A DNA stretch of 64,000 nt from Doryteuthis pealeii (GCA_023376005.1 CM042156.1:42786605-42850604); one strand, 5' to 3'; positions 30,895 to 41,043 are shown, counted from the first letter of the stretch. The notes: generated from the sequence alone by a model not told the origin. Made by a program: numbers and translations.

Positions 30895-33138
30895 TTAGGC
30901 TTTTGGTATTAATTTGCTAGCAACTGCAAACATATCGTCAATTTTGGTTTGGCTTAATGATTGTGATTCGAGCCAACGAATAGCCTTGTTATCAAGCAAT
31001 TCCCATTCGTATTTCTGCTGGGAGAACTTTTGTCTCATTAGCGTGACTGCCAGTATTGTTCCCCATATTTCGTCGCTTACGGCTGGCTTTTTCTTTTGAA
31101 GCTCTGCAACAGAAACATGGAAAAATGAAGCCAGGTTTTCATTAAGCTTCCAGCTGCCAGCAAAAGTTTGTAGTGTGATTAGATATGTTAAAGTGTCTTT
31201 TGGAACAGGAGCTTCGTCACATATAATGGATTCGGGAGAACACACCTGTTTGCTCATCTTAGAACGTTTTTGCATTTTCCTAACATTTGATGCAGGTGGG
31301 GCAGCGGACCCGAAACAATAAGCTTGTGGAGGAGGACATGGAGCACATGGAGCACACATCATCATCGCCATCATAGGCTGACCTTTACAGACTGCTTGAT
31401 GCGAGTCACTTTCAGCCTGGAACGCGGTATATTTGGAAACCAAATTGGCTGCAATCGCTAAACGGATAATATCTACTTTGCATTTGCCGTCGTTATCGCC
31501 TAAGTCGTCTTCTTCCAATTGTTGGACTATTTTGCGAGCGCACAGACGGTGCACATACATGTCAGCTATCTCTTCACTGTCAGTACGAACTAAAAAATCT
31601 TGCGAAAATTTCGACTCTCCCACTTTTCCCGATAGTGTCAATGTAACGGATTTTAACTCTTTGTCGACTTTGTCGAGAAGAAGATAAAGAATGAAGCGTT
31701 CTTCGGAGAAAATGCTAGGAACGTGTTTGGGCACTGTGGTGAAAGAGAACTTGTCTTTACTGCCAGCCTCATCTTTGACAACTAACGAGACGTTGTTTAC
31801 AACCGGTTGCATCGAAAGCTTAAGCAAGGACATCACCTTCTTATTCAGATTGTCATTCTCCATCACAAACTCTGCCTTTCCTTTGCCAGCACGAGCGATG
31901 CCCTTAACCAGTTCGGTTGAAGCCCCAGACCCGATTCCAATGGTAAAGAAACGTGCTTCTACTGCCTGTGACTTGACAGACTCGACCACTTCTTGTGTGT
32001 TGTACACCTCTCCGTCAGTCATGACAAACACCTGGCGAAAGTAGCCCTTATACGGTTTTAATGATGACAGGGAACGAAGAGCCCGCAATATCTCTGTGCC
32101 TCCAACTGCCGACAATTCACTCTGAAATTTGAGAGCTGCTGCCATCGACTCCTCGCTGTATTGTTGGCTGCCGTTGGGAAATAAGAGTTCGTAACTATTA
32201 CTAAAACTAATAACGTTGAATGCGCATTCGACGGGCAGACTTTTCAAAAAGAACAACAATGTCTGTTTTGCTGACTCCATCCTTTCCCCTTGCATGCTGC
32301 CCGAACGGTCAACAATAAAAACATATTCTTGACTGACCTGCTGTTTGAAGTCCGGTAACTGGGGAAATAAATTGACCATCATGACATCCTTTCCAAAAAG
32401 CTCCTTCCCGTTTGTCTCAGCTTTTTCTATGATCGCGTTCGGTTTGTTTACGTCCGTGTAATAAACATGGAAAAGCATATCCTTTTCAAAATTGAACTTT
32501 TCAGCCAAACTTATCAAAGCTCGACACTTCTCGTCTTTAAATTCAACTTTTATTTTCTGACTCGCCTCTTCGGCCTTTATCTCTTTTATTCCCGCCGGCC
32601 AATTGACGGTGGCATTAAAACTAAATTCCTGTGGTTTCGGTTCCTTTTTGTACACTTCATCTTTTGGTAGTTTTCCGTATCGCTCATTGAGAACAAATGG
32701 GAGATGAAATCTCACCGCCCCGTCCACTTCGCAGAAGAGTTCGGAAAACATCGAGATGTGAATGGTGACAGTTTCCTTGGCGGGAATATTGCCCAACCGA
32801 TACTCGAATATGTCACCTGATGTGCTTGTTTCTGACATAAGGATCGCCATTTTACCTTCTTCGATGGCTTTTTCGTAATCTTTACGGGCTACTTCCCTGT
32901 CCTTACATTTTGCAATCAAATGTTTGTCGCCTATGTCTGCCTCAAAACTGTATACAGCACTGTCTTCTTCGACGGGAAATACAAAACGAGCTTCGTCGGT
33001 TTTTTCGCCCTTGTTCAGATATTGGACATCGATTTTGACTTGGGCTACAAAACCGTTTAACGTTACTGTGTATGTCGAGTAAGTTAAAAGAAATTCAGCT
33101 TTTTCACAGATTAATCCATATTTCTTTGGTGCATCCAT
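30895..33138 (-). CDS. VWA5A-like: VIT/vWA domain protein, VWA5A-like, single exon
   Basis: A 747-residue uninterrupted protein. Residues ~1-140 form a VIT domain (KYGLICEKAEF, then FVFPVEEDSAVYSFEADIGD, then YEKAIEEGKMAILMSE). A vWA domain spans ~270-445, with an intact metal-binding MIDAS: D277, S279 and S281 in VDRSGSM, T348 in GGTEI, D375 in MTDGEV. A Cys/Met/Pro-rich linker lies at ~587-616. The C-terminal domain (~645-745; LQTFAGSW, then WGTILAVTLMR and RWLESQ) is the one usual in VWA5A/VWA5B proteins. Length is close to vertebrate VWA5A (just under 800 aa). There is no signal peptide or membrane segment, so it is probably cytosolic. The family's function is poorly known; the vWA suggests metal-dependent protein binding. 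Start chosen because CAACAATGG is a strong Kozak context and the VIT begins at once. It stands alone among repeats. The lack of introns across the whole domain set suggests a retrocopy or an intron-poor paralogue. Confidence 0.95.
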   Translation of the reverse strand: MDAPKKYGLICEKAEFLLTYSTYTVTLNGFVAQVKIDVQYLNKGEKTDEARFVFPVEEDSAVYSFEADIGDKHLIAKCKDREVARKDYEKAIEEGKMAILMSETSTSGDIFEYRLGNIPAKETVTIHISMFSELFCEVDGAVRFHLPFVLNERYGKLPKDEVYKKEPKPQEFSFNATVNWPAGIKEIKAEEASQKIKVEFKDEKCRALISLAEKFNFEKDMLFHVYYTDVNKPNAIIEKAETNGKELFGKDVMMVNLFPQLPDFKQQVSQEYVFIVDRSGSMQGERMESAKQTLLFFLKSLPVECAFNVISFSNSYELLFPNGSQQYSEESMAAALKFQSELSAVGGTEILRALRSLSSLKPYKGYFRQVFVMTDGEVYNTQEVVESVKSQAVEARFFTIGIGSGASTELVKGIARAGKGKAEFVMENDNLNKKVMSLLKLSMQPVVNNVSLVVKDEAGSKDKFSFTTVPKHVPSIFSEERFILYLLLDKVDKELKSVTLTLSGKVGESKFSQDFLVRTDSEEIADMYVHRLCARKIVQQLEEDDLGDNDGKCKVDIIRLAIAANLVSKYTAFQAESDSHQAVCKGQPMMAMMMCAPCAPCPPPQAYCFGSAAPPASNVRKMQKRSKMSKQVCSPESIICDEAPVPKDTLTYLITLQTFAGSWKLNENLASFFHVSVAELQKKKPAVSDEIWGTILAVTLMRQKFSQQKYEWELLDNKAIRWLESQSLSQTKIDDMFAVASKLIPKA

Positions 33139-33234
33139 TGTTGCAGTGTCTCTTCGGATTTAGAGAAACTATCGAAAAAGAGAAAGAAAGAAAGAAAAAT
33201 GAAAATTCAATAAAGATGAACAAAATATTTTAAT
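33139..33234 (-). promoter_or_regulatory. 5' leader with candidate 3' splice site
   Basis: On the minus strand a pyrimidine tract (TTTTTCTTTCTTTCTTTCTC then TTTTTCGATAG) ends in AG at 33169-33170, 31 bp before the ATG. A 5' UTR intron ending there is plausible and would put a distal promoter upstream. No TATA box is evident. Confidence 0.4.
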
Positions 33235-33770
33235 GGAGATTCGGTATCTATCTGTAACCGAAACTGCGTCACTGTTTACATCACAGTAATTTCAGGAATT
33301 AAGTACCGTAAATCCTCGAGTATAGTCCGCAGGGGATTTTTAGGAGGCTGTACCTCTGAAAAAAAATGTGTCTGAATAAACATTACCGGACAGCAAATAG
33401 AGACTCGGACATTGCTTAGAAAATATTTTTCGTTTCTAACCTCGTATATAGTGCGCACTAGGGATTTTGACCTTTAAATTTTGGGAAAAAAGTGCGGATT
33501 ATACTCGAGGATTTACGGTAAGTTTAACAATGAGTATTTAATTTATAGTCAAGATTATTTATACATAAAAATAAAGAACACTGGTTTATATATACTCAGA
33601 AATTTAGTGTGCAACATTGGACTTTCCAAGGTGTTTTTTTTTTAAAACAATTTATGATAAATGATGCCCGGTATCATTGATTTATATATTGTTTGTTTCA
33701 TTTTAATATATATTTTAAGTTATCTAATTTTTACTAGAAAATAATTTACAAACAAAAAGTAGTCACTTCA
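33235..33770 (+). repeat. Dispersed repeat upstream of VWA gene
   Basis: TAATGGAGATTCGGTATCTA, CGTCACTGTTTACATCAC and ATGCCCGGTATCATTGATTT match 52440-52745. The first part matches 47470-47590 and, inverted, 48290-48365. In this copy a MITE interrupts the repeat at 33306-33518. Confidence 0.8.
33306..33518. mobile_element. 213-bp MITE with 26-bp TIRs and TA duplication
   Basis: Ends CCGTAAATCCTCGAGTATAG(TCCGCA) and (TGCGGA)TTATACTCGAGGATTTACGG, with one mismatch in 26. TA flanks both sides (33304-33305, 33519-33520). The empty host site GGAATTAAGTAAGTTTATCA is seen at about 47537. The TA target points to the Tc1/mariner superfamily. No transposase. Confidence 0.92.
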
Positions 33771-34084
33771 GCTTTTCCAACCTGAGATTTGATATGGGGA
33801 GATTCAAATGTAATGTATATCCGATGTAGTTTTGTGCATGTATAAAGAAAAGTAACACTAGCGGCAGTACTCCTAGGTTTGACTGGAGTTAACCGCGAGT
33901 GTGGCAGACAGGTAAGTGTTAAAGAAGTAAAACGAACGACAATATGTGAATAAAAGACTTGTATTAGATATAAAACTTGCAAACTTTAGTCTCGTTTGCG
34001 GTCAAGTATATAATATGTATATAATATGTATACAATATGCATATAATATTTATATAAATGTCACTTAGCTGTTTATCCTGTGAT
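33771..34084. other. No gene; TATAATATGTA tandem
   Basis: A short tandem of GTATATAATAT-like 14-bp units at about 34004-34046. Nothing else is recognised. Confidence 0.5.
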
Positions 34085-34350
34085 ATGGGGTATTAACGGA
34101 GCCCCTTGCTACGGCCTTCTGTTTATATTTCGGATATAGATGGACTTCTGTTTGCGTCCGACTCCGGTTCTGTTGTAGTATAGTAGGAGCGACCTTTTTT
34201 TTGGTCCGTTCCCTTTCGTTGCTGGTGCAGAAGAGATGGAATGAGTCTGCACTTTGGATTTGGTGCCAAAGTATGCTGGCTCATGATTGGTTGGTTTGAA
34301 ACAGAGGCTCGCAGACAAGGGACGATAACCCCATACCCCAGAATTCTTAA
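34085..34350 (+). repeat. Retroelement-derived block (R-block), diverged copy
   Basis: Contains GCGTCCGACTCCGGTTCTG, TGGATTTGGTGCCAAAGTAT and TGATTGGTTGGTTTGAAACA. It matches in order the block at 46955-47335 and both arms of the giant palindrome (58380-58500, 61205-61330). Confidence 0.6.
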
Positions 34351-34861
34351 TACATGTCATTTGTTTAAATTTGAGCGTGGCAAAAATATGTGAATATATT
34401 GCTTTATGGGACGCACGGGCATATAACACGCGCCCCCATTTCAGCGGGTCAGATTCAGGAAAAAAGGTTTTTAGTGTATTTAAGCATATATTGCTTCTGT
34501 TAACCTTGATTATAACAATACAGAAATAAAATAAGGATGCATGGAGTGTAGGGTAGGTAAAAGTACTGAGCGTAAGCTGGGTTAGTGAGCATCATAGAGA
34601 AGATTAGCCTAGGCCTACGGGAGGTCTCAAACTTCACCTTCGATGTATAAGACACAGGGCAATTTTTTGAGCTAACATTTTGGAAAAAATGTAAATACCG
34701 TAAGTAATTAATTAAAAAAAAATGTTATTGCGATGTGAATTGATATTATTTCATCTCTGCATTAATTCATTTTCGTATTTATTATCTGTTCAAAACAATC
34801 AAGACGAGGGGATAGCGAAAAGTTGTCGCCCCGACCAAGAAAGGAACTAGAGTACAATTGG
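34351..34861. other. Unassigned, no gene
   Basis: No repeat family or coding motif recognised. Confidence 0.4.
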
Positions 34862-35115
34862 TAGGGTTAGTTTAGCTCAGTCGGTAGAGCGTTTGGCTAG
34901 GAATCACAAGGTTCCTAGTTCGATACCGGCCCTCACCAACTCATCGTATGAGTAGCACAGGGATCTGTGCAGTAAAGTGAGAAGCTGATAGGTGTGGCGC
35001 TCCACCTCAGACGCTAAAATAATCTCCTTGGTCTACCACAAGTGAAAAGGGGATAGACTCCCTCGCTGTCTGGCCGATACCGACATTAGGCCGCCCCGAC
35101 GACTTTACTTACTTA
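34862..35115 (+). mobile_element. tRNA-derived SINE T1, full length
   Basis: Box A TTTAGCTCAGTCGGTAGAGC, box B CTAGTTCGATACCGGCCC, body ACAAGTGAAAAGGGGATAGA, end TACCGACATTAGGCCGCCCC, then CTTTACTTACTTAT. Confidence 0.9.
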
Positions 35116-35510
35116 TAGTATGTAGCCTTACCGTTTGAATGTGGCCTACGAAATTATGTCTCTCTTATAGTATGTGGCCTACCATAAAAAGCATATTATA
35201 CGGTTATAATAATAACTGCTAACCCTAACCCTATTTCGGAATTTTAGAATATTTTAGAATTAAATAAATTAGATTCATGTAAATCACGGATATTTTTTAT
35301 TTTTAGTTATTCTTAATTACTATATACAGCTTATGACTGAATTGTATTTCTTGTAATTGTATATATGTGAAAAATAATTAGTTTCAATAAATTGCCTACT
35401 ACTTATATCTATAAATATACTCTTACTGAGGTAGGACACATTCAAACCGGGTAGGCCACATGCAATAACAGAACCGAAAAGGTAGGCCACATACTATAAC
35501 GGCACCGTAC
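35115..35510. repeat. TAGGCCACAT-rich inverted element with telomere-like core
   Basis: The motif TATAGTATGTGGCCTACC and its complement occur in both flanks: left at 35115-35190, right at 35429-35502 (GGTAGGCCACATACTATAAC). GTTTGAATGTGGCCTAC on the left pairs with GTAGGACACATTCAAAC on the right. Between them is GCTAACCCTAACCCTA (35218-35233). Confidence 0.7.
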
Positions 35511-35622
35511 AATTTCCTGATCTCATTTTGTAGCAGAACTCTTAACATGATTTTCCCCAAATTACGGAACCCATAGGAGCGGCTGCTGCTGTTACGCACA
35601 ACCCCGCTACAATAATTTTAAT

Positions 35623-35923
35623 AAGACATTCATCATCAGCATGTGCTGGCAACACGGATATCCATGACAATCTCTCGCCAGCCGCCCCTATCGGTTGGCA
35701 TCTCCGGGAGGCCCTTTCTACAGCATCCAGAATCCACACAGAGCAGATCAATGTAGGTTCTTGCTGGTTGGCCCATACTAGCGTGTCCATGTGCCGGTAT
35801 CCACAGGAGAACGTCGCTTATGAGCACGCCCCTGTTTCTCCAGCAACGAGCAGCAAGAAAGAAAAAACAAAGCATCGATGACACTATACCAGTGGTCCCA
35901 ACCATTTTAGTACCATGCCCCAC
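35623..35923 (-). pseudogene. LINE (RTE-like) C-terminal fragment
   Basis: The longest of three copies. The minus strand encodes LISDVLLWIPAHGHASMGQP, ARTYIDLLCVDSGCC and DRGGWREIVMDIRVAS, then stops. The 3' side has ATGCTGATGATGAATG, a GAT-type tail. 5'-truncated. The conserved pattern matches the fragments at 29825 and 48425. Confidence 0.75.
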
Positions 35924-36221
35924 TTTTTATCGGACATTTCTTCATGTCCCCCACCCGTTAATTGTTTAGTATGATATAACAATATCAGTTTTGAAGAAGT
36001 ATAACATAACAAATTGTACCTTTCAAATAAAACTAAGGGGTTTAAGTTCAAATTTAATCAAATAAAATATTTTTCATATTGCCCCCCCCCTATTATTATT
36101 GAATTGCTCCCCCCCAGTGGGGCGTAGACCCTACGTTGGGAATCACTGCACTATACGTTTTTACTAACAATTTTCTTTATTACAATTTGTTTGTTCATGG
36201 GACATATTAGACAATTAGTTA
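35924..36221. other. No gene recognised
   Basis: Contains CCACTTTTTATCGGACATTT and a run CCCCCCCC near 36083, with GGGGCGTAGACCCTACGTTG. Possibly a decayed DNA-transposon end, but unassigned. Confidence 0.35.
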
Positions 36222-36337
36222 TTTACTAAGCTTAGCTTAGATGTGGCACAAGGCCTGAAGTTTGGGGCGCCCAATGAGAATCGAACTCACTAACAATGGT
36301 CTGTGAATCTAGCTTGCTAACAGTTACCCCACGTGAC
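36222..36337 (-). mobile_element. tRNA-derived SINE T3
   Basis: Minus strand: GTGGGGTAACTGTTAGCAAG, CCATTGTTAGTGAGTTCGAT, TCTCATTGGGCGCCCCAAAC. Box A/B-like elements at tRNA spacing. Confidence 0.72.
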
Positions 36338-36403
36338 TTTTTTGGGACACATGTATTCTGTAATTTGTTACACGGTATGTTCATATGTGCATTGTTCATG
36401 TTA

Positions 36404-36685
36404 GGTGCGTGGTGTAATGGTTACCACCGTAGGAAATGGACACGGCGACATGAGTTCAAATCCTACACGCGACTGTTTGCATTTCACATAGTGCTAATAC
36501 CTTTGGGAATAATACGAATCGAACTATTCTCAGTGCAGCTATGAGTAAATAGTAGGGCAGACTGGGCTCTTTAACCTTAGTATGGCAACCGGTCTAGGAG
36601 AAGGAAAACTCTTAATTCAAACCAAAGGGACTCTCTCCTCGTTAGTCAAAAACTACTCTGAGAGTCACCCTCTCCTCCCTCTTTG
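36404..36685 (+). mobile_element. tRNA-derived SINE T2, full length
   Basis: GTGCGTGGTGTAATGGTTAC gives a box A-like motif and ATGAGTTCAAATCCTACACG box B. The body continues TTTGCATTTCACATAGTGCT and runs to CTCTCTCCTCGTTAGTC. The homologous copy is at 8979 on the minus strand. Confidence 0.82.
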
Positions 36686-37151
36686 TTGAATTTGATAAAG
36701 AGGAATTTTTAAAAGTTAGCAATTTAGTTGTTTGTCTTTTCTTATCGAATGTTCAGTGTTAGTGTATCTATGGACGCACTAATGCATTTTAGGACTTAAT
36801 GTTGTTTATGAGTATTGATACACATTTTCAGAACAAAAACTATTTAAAAAAAAGATAATTTGAACAACAACTAAATGTTAAATTATATTTATTTATCTTA
36901 TTTATTAAAAAAGGCAAAATGAAAAATTCAAACGAAGTTTCAGTTCATTAAATGTCAAAATTTGTCGGGACTTATTAAAGGTTAGAAATTTAAATGACTA
37001 CCTTAAAAGTTTATTCAAATGTTTTAAAGATGTCTGCCTCACTCCGAAAAAAAACTTTAATGATTTTTTAAAAAATATATATATTGGCAAGTATAAGTAC
37101 GAATAGTTGGATGAGTTCCAAAGAAATGTCAGCGCTAATGTATATATATAT
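36686..37151. other. AT-rich, no gene
   Basis: Nothing recognised. Confidence 0.5.
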
Positions 37152-37473
37152 ATTATAATGGTATGCACAGGAATAACCTACACGAGTTTCACCATAGGGA
37201 TTTTCAGGGTTAAATCCACTGAATTAATCAAGATATTGATTAATTGCAGCAAATTAATCAATATCTTGATTAATTCAGTGGATTTAACCCTGAAGATCCT
37301 TATGGTGAAACACGAGTAGGTTATTCATGTGTATATCATTATAATAATAGATTCCCTCTACTTACGTATTGAGCACTTTATATTTGTTATATCGCTGTCT
37401 TATCATTGTGAAACTTGTATCAACTAACCATTGAGGCCAATTCCATCGGTAAGTCACCATTTTCATATATAAA

Positions 37474-37480
<7 letters not shown>
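37152..37480. mobile_element. Foldback with ~95-bp arms and (TA)n border
   Basis: 37152-37346 is a hairpin: GGGTTAAATCCACTGAATTA and ATCAAGATATTGATTAATT pair with their complements around a loop of about 5 bp (GCAGC), and GGAATAACCTACACGAGTTT pairs with ACACGAGTAGGTTATTC. The flank to 37480 matches 15136-15240 inverted, then (TA)n at 37481-37514. Confidence 0.85.
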
Positions 37481-37524
<44 letters not shown>

Positions 37525-37554
37525 ATAGTGAGTCTAGTTCTGTATTATATATAT

Positions 37555-38030
37555 ATATTTTATATTTTTGCTTGAAGGCAATTACAATGCATGTATCGCA
37601 TAGAATTCGATACTTTTTTTTTTATAGAAAATGAACTTGACAAGTGTAATCCCGGCAAAGGATCGCTCGGTGTGTAGAACATCGTACAGACTGTTTCGAC
37701 TTTATTAAGTCTCATCAGTGATGTATACAAACGATTTCCCTCCGACAGAAATCGAAATCGGGACCTTAGCAGGCATAGTCAAAGACCATATTGCCTCGGC
37801 CACAGTACACAGCGAACAATCCCTGCGAAATTAACCTTGTCAATGATACTTACACGCCTCTACCATAATAGGTAAGGGGACGTTGAGTGAATAACAACAA
37901 ATCAGGCCTTACGCTCTTCGGTGAAGTGAATAAGATTTTTGGATGTTTGTTTTTTTCTATAAAAAAGTATCGAATTTTATGCAATACATGCATTGTAATT
38001 GCCTTCAAGCAAAAATATAATATATACTTT
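37555..38030. mobile_element. Element with ~72-bp terminal inverted repeats
   Basis: TTTGCTTGAAGGCAATTACA and ATGCATGTATCGCATAGAAT on the left are inverted as TTTTATGCAATACATGCATT and GTAATTGCCTTCAAGCAAAA on the right. The interior (~320 bp) includes GAACATCGTACAGACTGTTT and AAGTCTCATCAGTGATGTAT and has no ORF. Confidence 0.8.
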
Positions 38031-38067
38031 ATTCAACAATGCTTCTAAAAAACAAACATCCAAAAAT

Positions 38068-38069
<2 letters not shown>

Positions 38070-38118
<49 letters not shown>
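38070..38118. repeat. (TA)n microsatellite
   Basis: A perfect TA run. Further short TA and TG/CT runs follow to about 38150. Confidence 0.97.
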
Positions 38119-38121
<3 letters not shown>

Positions 38122-38384
38122 TGTGTGTGTCTCTCTCTATATATATATGTATTTTTAGGATTTTGGGTGAAGCATGGGTAAAGTGTGAAATAAATGAGAA
38201 ATTCTGTTAGATGTTATGTTAAGTTTCATTCAACAAAGACATTCGTACCGGAGAGGAGAAGGGAAGAGAAAACAGGTAAAAGAAATCCACCAAAAGAAAC
38301 GTAGATAGACCAGATATCAATCCAGACACTCACAATGTCTGAGTCTGCAATTGGCGAACATCTGCTTATTATGAAAGCCTGCCG
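38119..38384. other. No gene recognised
   Basis: Unassigned. Confidence 0.4.
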
Positions 38385-38500
38385 ATCCTGGTTTTATATG
38401 TTGTTAAACCAACCAGCCAACCAACCAACCAACCAACCAACCAACCAACCACCACGTGATCACCGAAGTTAAACAACGATGAGTCTGTACAATATTTAAT
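38385..38500 (+). mobile_element. 5S-SINE tail plus head, dimer remnant
   Basis: Tail TTTTATATGTTGTTAAACCA then (CCAA)n, followed directly by GTGATCACCGAAGTTAAACA (5S box A region) and TGAGTCTGTACAATATTTAA. Only part of a second monomer is present. Confidence 0.7.
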
Positions 38501-38603
38501 GCTTCAAAAAAATAAAAAGAATTAAAAAAAGAATTCTAAGAAACTTTTTCTTCCACCAAATTACGGATGAATGTTCTGAAAAATGCTTGATAGAAAGTTT
38601 TAT

Positions 38604-39190
38604 GTTGGTTGGTTGGATTTTAGGGCATGTCAACCCATTGGGTTATTTTAAGCTGAAGACATTTTGTTTGATTCATTCTTAATGGGTACTCAATTTTTTA
38701 AAAACTCAGTTTTTTTAAACACATTTTTTAAAACTCATTTTGTTCTATTTAACCCATTGATGGGACCCTAAAAGGTACTACCACTATGGGTGGACCTGGG
38801 AGTAATGGTGATGAAGAGGTACTCCACATTCCCCAGAGCTCCAGAACAGCAACTTCACCATCAGATAGAATTTAACGCCCTACCCAGAACAATGAGACCC
38901 TCGGTCACCGAATTCTAGTACATATATGATAAAAAGAGTTGGGGGTTTGCCATAAGGGAAATAAGGTTGGGACAATCCTATAGATGCTAGGGCTTGACGT
39001 GGCCGCCCGTCTAGTCCGAGTAAGGGCCAAAGTGGAGTGTTGCAAGTCATTGACTGCTCAGCCACCAGGGCACCATCCTTAAGCATCATGGGTTGCCACT
39101 CACGACTAACAGGTGGCTCCATTGGGGGGGGGGTATTTTACTCTTCCACAGAGGTGCACACGGTGTATTCTAAAACCCAGCTGATAGGAC
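38604..39190 (-). mobile_element. F600 retroposon copy (minus)
   Basis: The + strand starts in the tail complement GGTTGGTTGGATTTTAGGGC, passes through TTAACCCATTGATGGGACCC and TAGGGCTTGACGTGGCCG, and ends at CAGAGGTGCACACGGTG. A minus-strand 80-codon ORF overlaps the reading seen in the 25300 copy but has no recognised domain. Confidence 0.82.
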
Positions 39191-39628
39191 TGTAGAAAGT
39201 TTTAATTCTTATAGCATCAACTTGCTGTAGACTGTGACGTCACTCTAAGATGCATGGGCGTGTCCTGGCAGAATGACAACTTGTAACGTTCGGACACTAT
39301 TACTCAGCTCTCACTGTCTCATGAGAAAAAAGGAGATGGGCATGTCCTGGCAAAGGACCAGCGCTACTGGGGAAGGCGAACAAATGTGGCCCTAACCGGC
39401 ACCATGGTGCTGCTCTAATTCATCGACCCTTTTCCATCAGAGATCCCACACCTTGACTATTTTCAACGTCCGGTTATGGTGTTGTCTGGATTTCTTTTCC
39501 GTTGTTAGTATTTTATGACCAGGGTTGGGGGGATAACGAGACCTGTCACTCTGATATTATTATATATATATTATATATATATTACTTTGGGGGATGAACA
39601 AGGTTTTTCGAAGTCCACTAGGGACGTC
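39191..39628. other. Unassigned, no gene
   Basis: GGGCGTGTCCTGGC / GGGCATGTCCTGGC is repeated at 39254 and 39338. (TA)n near 39560-39582. Unassigned. Confidence 0.4.
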
Positions 39629-41043
39629 CAATCTGACGTGTAAAATTTACCCCCCCTCCTATATTTAACACAATGAAACTTGAATAAAGACTAATGATAT
39701 CCTCAATTTTTGGGGACAATTCAAAAAACAAAAAACTCCTGATGATTTAAAAAAAAATTTCAGCTTACGGAAATAATGAAAATCATGAATGAAAACAATG
39801 TTTACATTTTCGCACCATTAAATCAATTGAAATTTAACGTAGCCAAAAACAAGTTACGACTAGAGGCTTAAAAAAAAAAAAATTCTATGAAAAATCAACT
39901 GAGAGTCAAATTTAATATTATGAAATTTTTTTAGCAGAATTTAGAAATCATAGGGATTTTACTAAAATAAATCACGTACAGAAGCTTATAAAAAATCTTC
40001 TGATTCACAGAAGATTTTTATAATTTTCTGCCCGTGATTTTATTTTAATAAAATCCCTACGATTTCTAAATTCTGCTAAAAAATGTCATAATATTATTCT
40101 CTGTCAAACTTTTACTTGCTTTTTTTAATTGAATTTCCAAGAATTTTTTTTCCAAAGAAATCTTCAGATATAATTATTCTTATCTTTATAGAAAAAAATA
40201 AAAATAAAATCGCTTCATATGTGAAAATTTATTAAGGAAATGGTGATCCTCTTTCACCGGTCACCAGCAGCAGCCCTTAGGGTCACATGATGCCCACTAT
40301 AAACGAAGGGTCCCTGAAGAATTCGGCCTCTTTTTGCCTCTAGCGTTGGCTAGCTTCACTGCTCCGTATCGTCAGAAGCCCCCAGACGGCGACGACTTGG
40401 AACCCCCGACACGTTGGAAGCAGGAGCGGGAAACGCACCCCTAAAAACCAATTCTTCAGGGCCCAACCAGTTACGAGGAACAGAACTATCAAGGATAAAC
40501 AGCTAAGTTCCGCAGGCATTTTTATCTGCAACCTACACTTTAACCCCTTTGATACATTCAATTCTCCTAGAAAAACTTTTACCAACCAAACTCATTGAAC
40601 TCTATGAACATTCCATAAAACTCGTTTGGTTGTTTCATTCTATGCATTTTGTACACCCCTGTTTGATATTTGTTTGTGTTTTTCACGTATAGTAAACATT
40701 TTGTTCTACAAAAGTCGTTTGTCTCCTTTCTTCAAAAGCAGCACCCACCTCCTCACTGCGTTTCGAATACGGTTTATTTATTCTCTTACAAAACGTAGGG
40801 TTTAAGCAGTGCTTTTCCGGGGACAAAAAATCCCCACGCATATTCTAGATTTCATAAAATGAAATAAGGTGGGTGGGAAGTCCTCGTAAAAATATTTCCC
40901 CAATATATTTTTGGAAAAACCTATTTTAAACATAATTCCATCAACAGGCGAATAAGTAATTCACGAAATTCTTGTGAATATTTAACTTTTCATCGAATTA
41001 AATGGGGGGGGGGGATTTTACACGTTAGATTGGACGTCTCTAA
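39629..41043. mobile_element. Foldback element (CACTAGGGACGTCC family) with nested insert
   Basis: Left end CACTAGGGACGTCCAATCTG, ACGTGTAAAATTTACC. Right end ATTTTACACGTTAGATTGGA, CGTCTCTAA. Inside is a long hairpin (39931-40080; TTAGCAGAATTTAGAAATCA paired with TTTCTAAATTCTGCTAA). The same modules occur at 50040-50743 and in both palindrome arms (57230-57749, 61960-62480). Confidence 0.82.
40221..40842 (+). mobile_element. Nested insertion, LTR-like
   Basis: Interrupts the foldback family sequence, which resumes on both sides, with CATAT present at both junctions. The interior has CTATAAACG and a GC-richer composition. It may be a solo LTR or other retroelement. Ends and class are not certain, and the 81-codon minus ORF has no recognised motif. 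Confidence 0.45.

Noticed and set aside
30914..32670. Plus-strand ORFs opposite the VWA gene
   Set aside because: They are antisense shadows of the 747-codon gene with no motif.
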